34,016 bases of DNA from an uncultured Prevotella sp. (lineage in GTDB: Bacteria > Bacteroidota > Bacteroidia > Bacteroidales > Bacteroidaceae). The stretch covers positions 1 to 34,016 of the forward strand of contig CAMNIA010000005.1 of assembly GCA_946540105.1 (NCBI GenBank), in the 5' to 3' direction. The position numbers and the translations under genes are program-made. Below the pieces are notes generated by a model. It searched no databases, was not told the DNA's origin, and was given only the letters and a program-made list of their open reading frames with translations. This document shows, piece by piece, positions 1-8,142 of the stretch; the stretch's first letter is position 1, and each line of letters opens with the position of its first letter.

Positions 1-69
1 GTAGCCGTTGCCAACAGCAAAGTACGCCCGTATACCGCACAGCGTACGTGTCTGGACTTCGAAATATAA
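1..69 (+). CDS. C-terminal fragment of a protein of unknown family, truncated by window start
   Basis: Frame 1 is open from base 1 (..VAVANSKVRPYTAQRTCLDFEI) to TAA at 67-69, followed by an A-rich spacer and a hairpin. Confidence 0.5.
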   Translation, partial: VAVANSKVRPYTAQRTCLDFEI

Positions 70-116
70 AAAAGTAAAAAAGTAAAAAGGTAAAAAATAA
101 AAAATAAAAAATAAAA

Positions 117-152
117 AAAGAGGGGGTGTCTATTTTGTGACACTCCCTCTTT
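117..152. terminator. Bidirectional intrinsic terminator between convergent genes
   Basis: 14-bp stem aaagagggggtgtc / gacactccctcttt (one G-T wobble), 8-nt loop; on the minus strand it is followed by a T-rich tract. Confidence 0.8.
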
Positions 153-168
153 ATGATTTAGCTATGAC

Positions 169-1185
169 TTACTTTTTGTTCAAAGCGAGGTCGATGGCTA
201 CAGCGATGGCTACGGTAGCACCAACCATGGGGTTGTTACCGATACCGAGGAAGCCCATCATCTCAACGTGGGCAGGAACAGAAGAGGAACCTGCGAACTG
301 TGCATCGGAGTGCATGCGTCCCATGGTGTCAGTCATGCCGTAAGAGGCAGGACCTGCTGCCATGTTATCGGGGTGCAGGGTACGACCCGTACCACCACCA
401 GAGGCTACAGAGAAGTAAGGTTTGCCTGCCAGTGTGCGTTCTTTCTTATATGTTCCTGCAACGGGGTGCTGGAAACGTGTGGGGTTGGTTGAGTTTCCTG
501 TGATGGAGACATCAACGTTCTCGTGCCAGAGGATAGCTACACCCTCACGTACATCGTCGGCACCATAGCACTTTACCTTCAGACGGCTGGGATTGTTGCC
601 ATAAGGAATCTCCTTGACAATCTTAAGCTCGGAGGTAAAGTAGTCGAACTGAGTCTGTACATAGGTAAAACCATTGATGCGGCTAATAATCTGGGCAGCA
701 TCCTTACCAAGACCGTTCAGGATAACACGGAGAGGCTTCTTGCGCACCTTGTTTGCCATTTCGGCAATCTTGATGGCACCTTCGGCAGCTGCAAACGACT
801 CGTGACCAGCGAGGAAGGCGAAACACTCAGTCTCCTCACGGAGCAGACGGGCAGCAAGGTTGCCATGACCAAGACCCACCTTACGGTCGTCGGCCACTGA
901 ACCAGGGATGCAGAAGCTCTGCAAACCAATACCGATAGCCTCGGCAGCATCAGCAGCGGTCTTCACACCTTTCTTTATAGCGATGGCGGCTCCGCAGACA
1001 TACGCCCACTTTGCATTCTCGAAGCAGATGCGCTGTGTGTCCTCACACATCTGATAGGGGTCTACACCAGCTTTTTCACATATCTCGTTGGCTTCCTCAA
1101 TGCTATTGATGCCATTGTCTTTCAGGGCTGCGAGCACCTGGTTGATGCGGCGCTCCTGACTTTCAAATTGTACTTTCCTAATCAT
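169..1185 (-). CDS. GGGtGRT family protein (function unknown)
   Basis: Contains the signature SGGGTGRTLHPDNMAAGPASYGMTDTMGRMHSDAQFAGSSSVPAHVEMMGFLGIGNNPMVGA; start chosen at 1185 behind AAGGAGGA. Confidence 0.9.
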   Translation of the reverse strand: MIRKVQFESQERRINQVLAALKDNGINSIEEANEICEKAGVDPYQMCEDTQRICFENAKWAYVCGAAIAIKKGVKTAADAAEAIGIGLQSFCIPGSVADDRKVGLGHGNLAARLLREETECFAFLAGHESFAAAEGAIKIAEMANKVRKKPLRVILNGLGKDAAQIISRINGFTYVQTQFDYFTSELKIVKEIPYGNNPSRLKVKCYGADDVREGVAILWHENVDVSITGNSTNPTRFQHPVAGTYKKERTLAGKPYFSVASGGGTGRTLHPDNMAAGPASYGMTDTMGRMHSDAQFAGSSSVPAHVEMMGFLGIGNNPMVGATVAIAVAIDLALNKK

Positions 1186-1198
1186 CGTCGTGTCCTCC

Positions 1199-1900
1199 TT
1201 ATTCTTTACGTGGGTCAATAGCTTTTACTGCGCCCTGCTCCTCGGTGGTACGACCATAAGAACCGGTATTCTTCTTCATAGCCTCATTGGCATCCATACC
1301 GCCCTTGATAGCTTCCATCATCTTGCCGAGGTGAACATATTCGTAACCACAAACCTCGTTGTTTGCATCGAGATACATCTTGGTGATATAACCCTCGGTG
1401 AGTTCGAGGTAGCGGGTACCTTTGGCAACAGTGCCATAGAGCGTACCAGTCTGAGAGCGAAGACCCTTACCCAGATCTTCAAGTCCGGCGCCAATAGCCA
1501 AGCCGCCTTCAGAGAAGGCAGACTGCGTGCGTCCATAGACAATCTGTAGGAACAACTCTCGCATAGCGGTGTTGATGGCATCGCACACGAGGTCGGTGTT
1601 GAGTGCTTCGAGTAGCGTCTTGCCTGGCAGAATTTCACTTGCCATAGCAGCAGAATGGGTCATACCGGTGCATCCGATGGTTTCCACCAATGCTTCCTGG
1701 ATGATGCCGTCCTTCACATTGAGGCTGAGCTTGCAGGCTCCCTGCTGAGGAGCACACCATCCGATGCCGTGAGTGTAACCCGAAATGTCCTTAATCTCTT
1801 TTGCCTGAATCCATTTGCCCTCTTCGGGAATGGGTGCAGGACCATGATAGGCGCCTTTGCAGACGCTGCACATGTTCTTCACTTCCGTTGAGTAAATCAT
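1199..1900 (-). CDS. NifU-like iron-sulfur cluster assembly scaffold-related protein
   Basis: ORF 233 aa with IGCTGMTHSAAMASEILPGKT motif; immediately upstream of and co-directional with GGGtGRT gene. Confidence 0.8.
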   Translation of the reverse strand: MIYSTEVKNMCSVCKGAYHGPAPIPEEGKWIQAKEIKDISGYTHGIGWCAPQQGACKLSLNVKDGIIQEALVETIGCTGMTHSAAMASEILPGKTLLEALNTDLVCDAINTAMRELFLQIVYGRTQSAFSEGGLAIGAGLEDLGKGLRSQTGTLYGTVAKGTRYLELTEGYITKMYLDANNEVCGYEYVHLGKMMEAIKGGMDANEAMKKNTGSYGRTTEEQGAVKAIDPRKE

Positions 1901-1928
1901 GTTAAAAGTATTTGTTGTGTTAAAAGCG

Positions 1929-2015
1929 TGGTGCCGCGAGCGGGACTCGAACCCGCACAGCCGTTATGGCCAAGGGATTTTAAGTCCCTCGTGTCTACCA
2001 TTCCACCATCGCGGC
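1929..2015 (-). tRNA. tRNA-Leu (anticodon UAA), CCA encoded
   Basis: Reverse complement GCCGCGATGGTGGAATGGTAGACACGAGGGACTTAAAATCCCTTGGCCATAACGGCTGTGCGGGTTCGAGTCCCGCTCGCGGCACCA; 7-bp acceptor stem, anticodon loop CTTAAAA, long variable arm, GGTTCGAGTCC T-arm. Confidence 0.97.
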
Positions 2016-2041
2016 AGCCTGTGATTTTTTTGAATCGGGTG

Positions 2042-2072
2042 CAAAGGTACAAAAAAAAATAATAATTGGCAA
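2042..2072 (-). promoter_or_regulatory. Bacteroidetes-type promoter for tRNA-Leu
   Basis: Minus strand TTG (2072-2070) - N20 - TACCTTTG (2049-2042), about 26 nt upstream of the tRNA 5' end. Confidence 0.75.
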
Positions 2073-2129
2073 TTCTTTTTGAAAAAAAATGATGCATACA
2101 GAGAAGACACTCAACCGAGAAGGGGCGGT

Positions 2130-5100
2130 TTAGTGTTTCTTGCGTGGAAGGAGACGCTCCTCGAGTGCCTGGAAGACAACAAAGAGAGGCGGCACAACGA
2201 AGAGGAGTGCGATGGTTCCGATGAGCATTCCGCCGATGGTTCCTACTCCCAGAGACTGATTGCCATTAGCGCCCACGCCTGATGCCAATGCCAGTGGGAG
2301 CAGTCCGAACACCATTGTCATGGAGGTCATCAAGATGGGACGCAGTCGGACTGCCGCGGCACTGAGTGCTGCAGCAGTAATGCTCATGCCCTGTCGGCGG
2401 CGTTCTGAGGCGTACTCGGTGAGGAGGATAGCTGTCTTGGAGAGCAGTCCGATAAGCATAATGAGTCCTGTCTGCATGTAGATGTTGTTTTCGAGTCCCC
2501 AAAGGCGGGCAAAGAGGAAGCTTCCCGCAAGTCCAAAGGGTACGCTGAGGATGACAGCGAGGGGGATGAACAGACTCTCGTACAGTGCGCAAAGAATAAG
2601 ATAGATGAAGACGATGCACAGAACGAAAACGGCTGTGGTGGTATTTTCTGCCGATGCTTCTTCACGTGTCATGCCGCCGAACTCGTAGCCATAGCCTTCG
2701 GGAAGCACAGTCTTAGCCACCTGGCGAATAGCTTGTATGGCTTGTCCGGTACTGTAACCCTCAGCAGGAGTGCCACTGACGGCAATACTAGGAAAGAGGT
2801 TAAAGCGCGACAGCGTTTCGGAGCCATAGATGCGGGTGAGCGTAAGATACTCTGCGATGGGTGCCATATTTCCTTCTGCATTGCGGACAAAGATATTATT
2901 GAGAGACTGTTCGTCCAGTCGGAATTGCGGTTCCGCTTGTACCATGACACGATACAACTTGGTGAAGCGCACGAAGTTAGAGGCATAGATGCCACCAACG
3001 TATCCGCCCAGCGCTTGCAGCACATCGCTGGGTGCCACACCATGTCGCAAGCACCGTGCGGCATCAACCTCGACACGGTATTGTGGATACTTCAACGAGA
3101 AATTGGTGTAGGCGCGACTAATCTCCGGTCGGTCATTGAGCGCTGCGATGAATCGGTTGGTGAAGGTGAGCAGGTCATTGATGTTACCACCCTTTTTATC
3201 CTGCACATGTACCTCGAAACCATTGATGCGTCCAAAGCCTGGCAACATATTCTGAGTGTTGACCTGAATCTTGGCATTGGAGATGTCGGCAGTACGCCGA
3301 TAAATCTCGTCCATGACACTTTGGACATCATCGCCTTTAGCAGTACGCTCACTCCACTTTTTCAGTTTCAGTGTGAAGTTACCATTGGATGCAGACTGGT
3401 CGAATCCTACACTGCTGCCTGCCACCAGTGAATAGGTTCGCAGTTGTGGAATGTCGCTGATGCGTTGTTCGATATTTTGCATGATGCTGTAGGTCTGCTG
3501 TAGCGTGGAACCTGGCGCCGCCTGTACATTGATAAATATAGTACCCATGTCTTCGTTGGGTACGAGTCCTGTCTTTGTTGTCTTTATGAAGACCCCCAGA
3601 ACAACAACCGCCACCGCGACGAGTAAGGCAATGAGCCACTTACGGCGGAAGGTTTTTGATACGGCAGTTTTATATTTGCTGGCAAGTGCTGTGAAGGCCG
3701 TTGCAAAAACGATGTGGAAGCGTGAAGAGAAGCTAAGTTTCCGGTTTCTGTCCTGGTCGTTTGTCTTGTCAACTTCATGAGGTGTCATGATGAGCGCACA
3801 CAAAGCTGGAGACAGGGTCATGGCATTAAGAAGAGATATTGCAACAGCAATAGCCATGGTGATACCAAACTGCGTATAGAATGTTCCCGTTACACCTGGT
3901 ATAAATGTCACGGGTATAAAAACTGCCATGAACACCAATGTAGTGGTGACGAGTGCCGAAGTGATGCCATGCATCGCTTGTACGGTGGCCTCGTAGGGTG
4001 AGGTATATCCTTCATCGAACTTAGCCTGCACCGCCTCTACCACCACAATAGCATCATCGACAACAGTACCGATGACCAAGACGAGTGCGAAGAGTGTCAG
4101 CATGTTGAGTGAGAAACCGATGGCATAGATGGCAGCAAGCGTGCCAATGAGCGAGACAACGATAGCCACTGCAGGTATGAATGTAGAGCGGAAGCTTTGG
4201 AGGAAGATGTACACAACAACGATGACCAGTAGCAGTGCTTCGATTAAAGTTTCGAGGACGCTTAGAATTGACGCGTCAAGATAATCCTTCTTTGACTCTA
4301 GATCCTCAATGACAATGCCTGGTGGCAGTGTCTGTCGGATGTCTTCAACCTCACGGTCAATCTGCTTGATAATCTCGTTCGCATTCGAACCGCTGGTCTG
4401 ATTGATGGAGACATTGATTCCGGGATGCCCGTTGGTTTCTCCGATGAAATCGTAGCTTTGTGGTCCCAGTTCCACTTTTGCCACATCGCCTATGCGGAGT
4501 ACGTCACCGTTTGGCAGTGAACGGATCACCATATTCTTATAGTCAGTCTCCTCTTCATAACGTCCGCGGTATTTCAGCACATACTGAAAAGTGTTGTCCG
4601 AGTCCTGTCCCAATGTACCGGTAGCTATCTCGACATTCTGTTGGTCAATTACCTTGGTGATGTCGGCAGGTGTCAGTCCGTAGGCAGCCATTTTCTGGGG
4701 GTTGAGCCAGATGCGCATGGAGTAGTCTGCCCCCATGACATTTACCTCGCCGACCCCAGGAATGCGACTGAGACGCGGTTCGATATTTATCTTTGTGTAG
4801 TTTGCCAGGAAAGTCCGGTCGAAAGAGTCATCGGGACTATAGAGTGTAATCTGTTTGATGTTGCTGGTTTGACGCTTACGCACCGTCAGTCCACTCTTCA
4901 CCACATCGCTCGGCAGCCGGCCCTGCACCGTTGCAGCTCGGTTTTGAACATTGACCATCGCCATATCGGGGTCGGTACCCTGTCTGAAGAACACGCTGAT
5001 GGAAGCCCTTCCGGTGTTGGAAGCACTAGAAGACATATACATCATGCCCTCAACACCATTGATAGCTTCCTCGAGTGGTACTACAACACTTTTCTGTACC

Positions 5101-5270
5101 GTCTCAGCATTAGCGCCTGTGTAGTTTGCAATGACACGTACGGTAGGCGGTGCGATTTCCGGAAACTGTTCCAAGGCAAGGCGTGAGAGTCCTAGTAGTC
5201 CGACGAGGACTATGAGCACGCTGATGACACATGCCAGGATAGGTCGGTCGATAAAAGTTCTGACTTTCAT
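2130..5270 (-). CDS. RND (HAE1-type) efflux transporter permease
   Basis: 1046 aa; MKVRTFIDRPILACVISVLIVLVGLLGLSRLALEQFPEIAPPTVRVIANYTGANAETV, typical AcrB-like architecture. Confidence 0.95.
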   Translation of the reverse strand: MKVRTFIDRPILACVISVLIVLVGLLGLSRLALEQFPEIAPPTVRVIANYTGANAETVQKSVVVPLEEAINGVEGMMYMSSSASNTGRASISVFFRQGTDPDMAMVNVQNRAATVQGRLPSDVVKSGLTVRKRQTSNIKQITLYSPDDSFDRTFLANYTKINIEPRLSRIPGVGEVNVMGADYSMRIWLNPQKMAAYGLTPADITKVIDQQNVEIATGTLGQDSDNTFQYVLKYRGRYEEETDYKNMVIRSLPNGDVLRIGDVAKVELGPQSYDFIGETNGHPGINVSINQTSGSNANEIIKQIDREVEDIRQTLPPGIVIEDLESKKDYLDASILSVLETLIEALLLVIVVVYIFLQSFRSTFIPAVAIVVSLIGTLAAIYAIGFSLNMLTLFALVLVIGTVVDDAIVVVEAVQAKFDEGYTSPYEATVQAMHGITSALVTTTLVFMAVFIPVTFIPGVTGTFYTQFGITMAIAVAISLLNAMTLSPALCALIMTPHEVDKTNDQDRNRKLSFSSRFHIVFATAFTALASKYKTAVSKTFRRKWLIALLVAVAVVVLGVFIKTTKTGLVPNEDMGTIFINVQAAPGSTLQQTYSIMQNIEQRISDIPQLRTYSLVAGSSVGFDQSASNGNFTLKLKKWSERTAKGDDVQSVMDEIYRRTADISNAKIQVNTQNMLPGFGRINGFEVHVQDKKGGNINDLLTFTNRFIAALNDRPEISRAYTNFSLKYPQYRVEVDAARCLRHGVAPSDVLQALGGYVGGIYASNFVRFTKLYRVMVQAEPQFRLDEQSLNNIFVRNAEGNMAPIAEYLTLTRIYGSETLSRFNLFPSIAVSGTPAEGYSTGQAIQAIRQVAKTVLPEGYGYEFGGMTREEASAENTTTAVFVLCIVFIYLILCALYESLFIPLAVILSVPFGLAGSFLFARLWGLENNIYMQTGLIMLIGLLSKTAILLTEYASERRRQGMSITAAALSAAAVRLRPILMTSMTMVFGLLPLALASGVGANGNQSLGVGTIGGMLIGTIALLFVVPPLFVVFQALEERLLPRKKH

Positions 5271-6361
5271 ATCTCGACACCCTCCTTCAGTAGTCCAGCA
5301 CCCTCGCCGATGATAACGTCACCCTTTGTGAGACCCTTTTCTACAATATATTCCTTGCCGTTGTTCAGTCGGAACACCTCGACAGGTGTCGCCTTCGTTT
5401 TTCCATTCACTACGCGATAGACGAAGGTACGGTTTTGGAGTTCGTAAGTGGCAGTTTGCGGAATGACAATGCAATTATTCTTGTATGTAGGAAGGAGTAC
5501 GGTAGCATTGGCCCCATTTCGTAATAGTTTCTCAGGATTAGGGAATACCGCCCTCAAGGTGACAGCGCCTGTGGTGGCATCGACAGTGCCACTGACAGCA
5601 TCAATACGTCCTTTATGTTCATAAACAGATCCGTCAGGCAGTTGCAGTTCTACCGCAGGTGTTTGCTTGACAAATTGTTCCAGACTGCCGTATTGCTGCA
5701 CCAAAGCCATTGTTTGCGTTTCAGTAATGGAGAAATAGGCATAGACCTCATGGTCATCAGCCACCGTTACCAATGGCTGTGGAATGTTACTGCTCACGAG
5801 TGCTCCTACATGGTATGGAATCATGGATGCCGACCCGCTGACAGGGCTTTTCACTTCGGTGTATCCCAGGTTGTTGCGCGCATTGACTTCCTGTGCTTTC
5901 GCCAGTGCCAGAGCCGCTTTAGCCTCATTGAGTTCATGGAGTGCTTTCTGCACCGTATAATCGCTGATAACCTGCCCCGCTTGGAGTGTGAGGCTGCTCT
6001 CATATTCCATCTGTGCCGTAGCCAGTTTGGCCTTAGCCGTCTCCACATTGGCTGCCGCCACTTTAAGCGCAGCCTGATAAGGCACTTGGTCGATGATGAA
6101 AAGCGTTTGTCCCTTTGTGACCCGCTGCCCTTCGTTGATAGCTATGCGTGTAATGGTTCCGCTCACTTGGGGGCGAACCTCAACAATCTGGCACCCTGTG
6201 AGTCGGGCTGTATAAGGAGACTTCAGAGTCAGATTGCTCAGTGTCACATTGAGCGTTTTATATTGGGCCTTTTCAGGGTGTTGCTGTTTGCCTCTCCCGC
6301 CACATGCGTAAAGTAGGAAGGTTAATGCGGTGAGTAGGAAAAGGAGGAGTTTAGCTTTCAT
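5267..6361 (-). CDS. RND efflux periplasmic adaptor (MFP) lipoprotein
   Basis: Start at internal Met MKAKLLLFLLTALTFLLYACGG (lipobox); VEVRPQVSGTITRIAINEGQRVTKGQTLFIID adaptor motif; 4-bp ATGA overlap with permease. Confidence 0.93.
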   Translation of the reverse strand: MKAKLLLFLLTALTFLLYACGGRGKQQHPEKAQYKTLNVTLSNLTLKSPYTARLTGCQIVEVRPQVSGTITRIAINEGQRVTKGQTLFIIDQVPYQAALKVAAANVETAKAKLATAQMEYESSLTLQAGQVISDYTVQKALHELNEAKAALALAKAQEVNARNNLGYTEVKSPVSGSASMIPYHVGALVSSNIPQPLVTVADDHEVYAYFSITETQTMALVQQYGSLEQFVKQTPAVELQLPDGSVYEHKGRIDAVSGTVDATTGAVTLRAVFPNPEKLLRNGANATVLLPTYKNNCIVIPQTATYELQNRTFVYRVVNGKTKATPVEVFRLNNGKEYIVEKGLTKGDVIIGEGAGLLKEGVEI

Positions 6362-6393
6362 GCCATTTCTTTTATTTAAGTATGTTATCGTGG

Positions 6394-6401
6394 CAAAAGT
6401 A
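6394..6401 (-). promoter_or_regulatory. -7 box (TACTTTTG) upstream of RND operon
   Basis: Matches TAnnTTTG; no clear -33 TTG at the right distance. Confidence 0.4.
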
Positions 6402-6456
6402 ATCATTTTTTCTGTAAAAGCCACACACTTTTCGTTAATGTTCCAAAAATAATAAA

Positions 6457-6488
6457 GGTAAATAGGTAAAAAGGTGAAAAGGTAAAAC
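6457..6488. repeat. Tandem octamer array ggtaaaaa x4 (degenerate)
   Basis: ggtaaata ggtaaaaa ggtgaaaa ggtaaaac read directly. Confidence 0.85.
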
Positions 6489-6508
6489 CATCATTCATAA
6501 ATTATTGT

Positions 6509-6516
6509 TATCTTTG
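6509..6516 (+). promoter_or_regulatory. -7 box TATCTTTG of rsmI
   Basis: TAnnTTTG consensus 9 nt upstream of the chosen ATG at 6526. Confidence 0.65.
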
Positions 6517-6525
6517 CAGACAATT

Positions 6526-7197
6526 ATGGGCATATTATATATTGTACCTACTCCTGTAGGTAACATGGAAGACATGACACTACGTGCTATCCGCATTTTA
6601 AAAGAGGCGGATTTAGTGTTGGCTGAGGACACCCGTACTTCAAGTCATTTGTTGAAGCATTTCGACATTAAGCAACACCTGGTGTCACACCATAAATTCA
6701 ACGAGCATGAAGCCAGCAGAGGGGTGGTGGAGCGTCTTTTGTCAGGTGAAACCATTGCGCTGATTAGTGATGCCGGCACGCCTGGCATCAGCGACCCTGG
6801 CTTCTTCTTAGTGCGTGAAGCCGTAAAGGCTGGCATTGAGGTACAGACGCTGCCGGGTGCCACCGCTTTTGTTCCCGCACTGGTGAGTAGCGGACTGCCT
6901 TGCGACCGTTTTTGTTTTGAGGGGTTCCTTCCTCAGAAGAAGGGTCGTCAGAGCAGACTCAACGCGCTTGCCGACGAGAAGCGTACAATGGTATTTTACG
7001 AATCGCCATACAGGCTGGTGAAGACGCTGCATCAGTTTTGCGATGTTTTTGGCGCAGACCGCCAGGTCAGTGTATGTCGGGAGATTTCAAAGATTCACGA
7101 GGAGAGTGTCCGTGGTATGCTTTCCGATGTTATCTCGCACTTTGAGGAGCAAGAACCTCGGGGAGAGTTTGTCATTGTAGTAGCAGGTAAGACGTAA
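6526..7197 (+). CDS. rsmI: 16S rRNA (cytidine(1402)-2'-O)-methyltransferase
   Basis: MGILYIVPTPVGNMEDMTLRAIRILKEADLVLAEDTRTSSHLLKHF...LISDAGTPGISDPGF. Confidence 0.95.
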   Translation: MGILYIVPTPVGNMEDMTLRAIRILKEADLVLAEDTRTSSHLLKHFDIKQHLVSHHKFNEHEASRGVVERLLSGETIALISDAGTPGISDPGFFLVREAVKAGIEVQTLPGATAFVPALVSSGLPCDRFCFEGFLPQKKGRQSRLNALADEKRTMVFYESPYRLVKTLHQFCDVFGADRQVSVCREISKIHEESVRGMLSDVISHFEEQEPRGEFVIVVAGKT

Positions 7198-7229
7198 GAA
7201 ATAAGAAATAAAAAATAAAAAATAAAAAT
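7195..7229. repeat. Tandem heptamer array TAAGAAA/TAAAAAA x5
   Basis: TAAGAAA TAAGAAA TAAAAAA TAAAAAA TAAAAAT, beginning at the rsmI stop codon. Confidence 0.85.
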
Positions 7230-7249
7230 TAAGATGGGGTTTGAAGTTT

Positions 7250-8101
7250 ATGAAGAAGATATTTGTTATTGTCATAGGCCTATTGAGCCTATTGGCCTGT
7301 CAGCAAAAAGGAAACAGCACAAGTGACAATGTGCCAAGACGGGTTTGCGACTCGCTGAACCGCATTATAGAGTTGAAGAATAACGAGATGAACGACATGA
7401 TGGGAACTCTGAATGACATCGAAGAGGGTTTCCGTGCCATCAATGCCGCAGAACAGCGTGTCACCATCGCAAAAGAAGGCGAGGGCACCTCGCAAAAGGA
7501 GCGAATTCGGGAGAACATGGAGTTCATCACCGAGCAGATACAGCAAAACCGCGAACTCATCAACAAGTTACGCAATCAAGCGCGCCAAAGTACCATAAAA
7601 ACCGATCAACTACGGCGTACGCTTGACAACTTATCACGTCAATTGGAAGAGAAAGATGCCCAGTTGAGTCTGTTGCAGGCAGAACTGGAAGCCAAGAATC
7701 TGCAAATAGGCGAGTTGAACACACAGTTGACCGACCTTTCTTCCGATGTCAAGACGCTGCAAGAAGAGTCGAGCCAGAAGTCGCAGACCATCACTACCCA
7801 GGACAAACAGCTCAACACGGCATGGTTTGTCTTTGGCAACAAGAAAGAGTTGAAAGACCAACACATTCTGGAAAACGGTGAGGTTCTGCGCTCGAACTTC
7901 AACCGCGACTATTTCACCAAGATAGACATCCGCATAGACAAGGAGATACGCCTATATAGCCGTTCGGCCAAGATATTAACGGCACACCCTGCAGGAAGCT
8001 ATATGCTCACGCAGGATGCCAACAAGCAATACATACTACGCATCACCAATCCGCAGCAGTTTTGGTCAACCAGCAAGTATCTTGTGGTCTTGGTGAAGTA
8101 A
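7250..8101 (+). CDS. Predicted lipoprotein with coiled-coil region, function unknown
   Basis: MKKIFVIVIGLLSLLACQQ lipobox; long Q/E/L-rich heptad region; ORF start at 7241 also possible. Confidence 0.75.
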   Translation: MKKIFVIVIGLLSLLACQQKGNSTSDNVPRRVCDSLNRIIELKNNEMNDMMGTLNDIEEGFRAINAAEQRVTIAKEGEGTSQKERIRENMEFITEQIQQNRELINKLRNQARQSTIKTDQLRRTLDNLSRQLEEKDAQLSLLQAELEAKNLQIGELNTQLTDLSSDVKTLQEESSQKSQTITTQDKQLNTAWFVFGNKKELKDQHILENGEVLRSNFNRDYFTKIDIRIDKEIRLYSRSAKILTAHPAGSYMLTQDANKQYILRITNPQQFWSTSKYLVVLVK

Positions 8102-8107
8102 GAGGAA

Positions 8108-8142
8108 TGATGTTTGATGTATGATGTTTGATGTTTGAAGTT
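8108..8142. repeat. Tandem heptamer array TGATGTT x5
   Basis: TGATGTT TGATGTA TGATGTT TGATGTT TGAAGTT in the convergent spacer. Confidence 0.9.

Noticed and set aside
70-120. A-rich repeats considered as CRISPR
   Set aside because: Units are 7-8 bp with no spacers and no cas genes nearby.
5615-6316. 233-aa + strand ORF opposite the RND adaptor
   Set aside because: Antisense shadow of a confidently assigned MFP gene; no promoter or family features.
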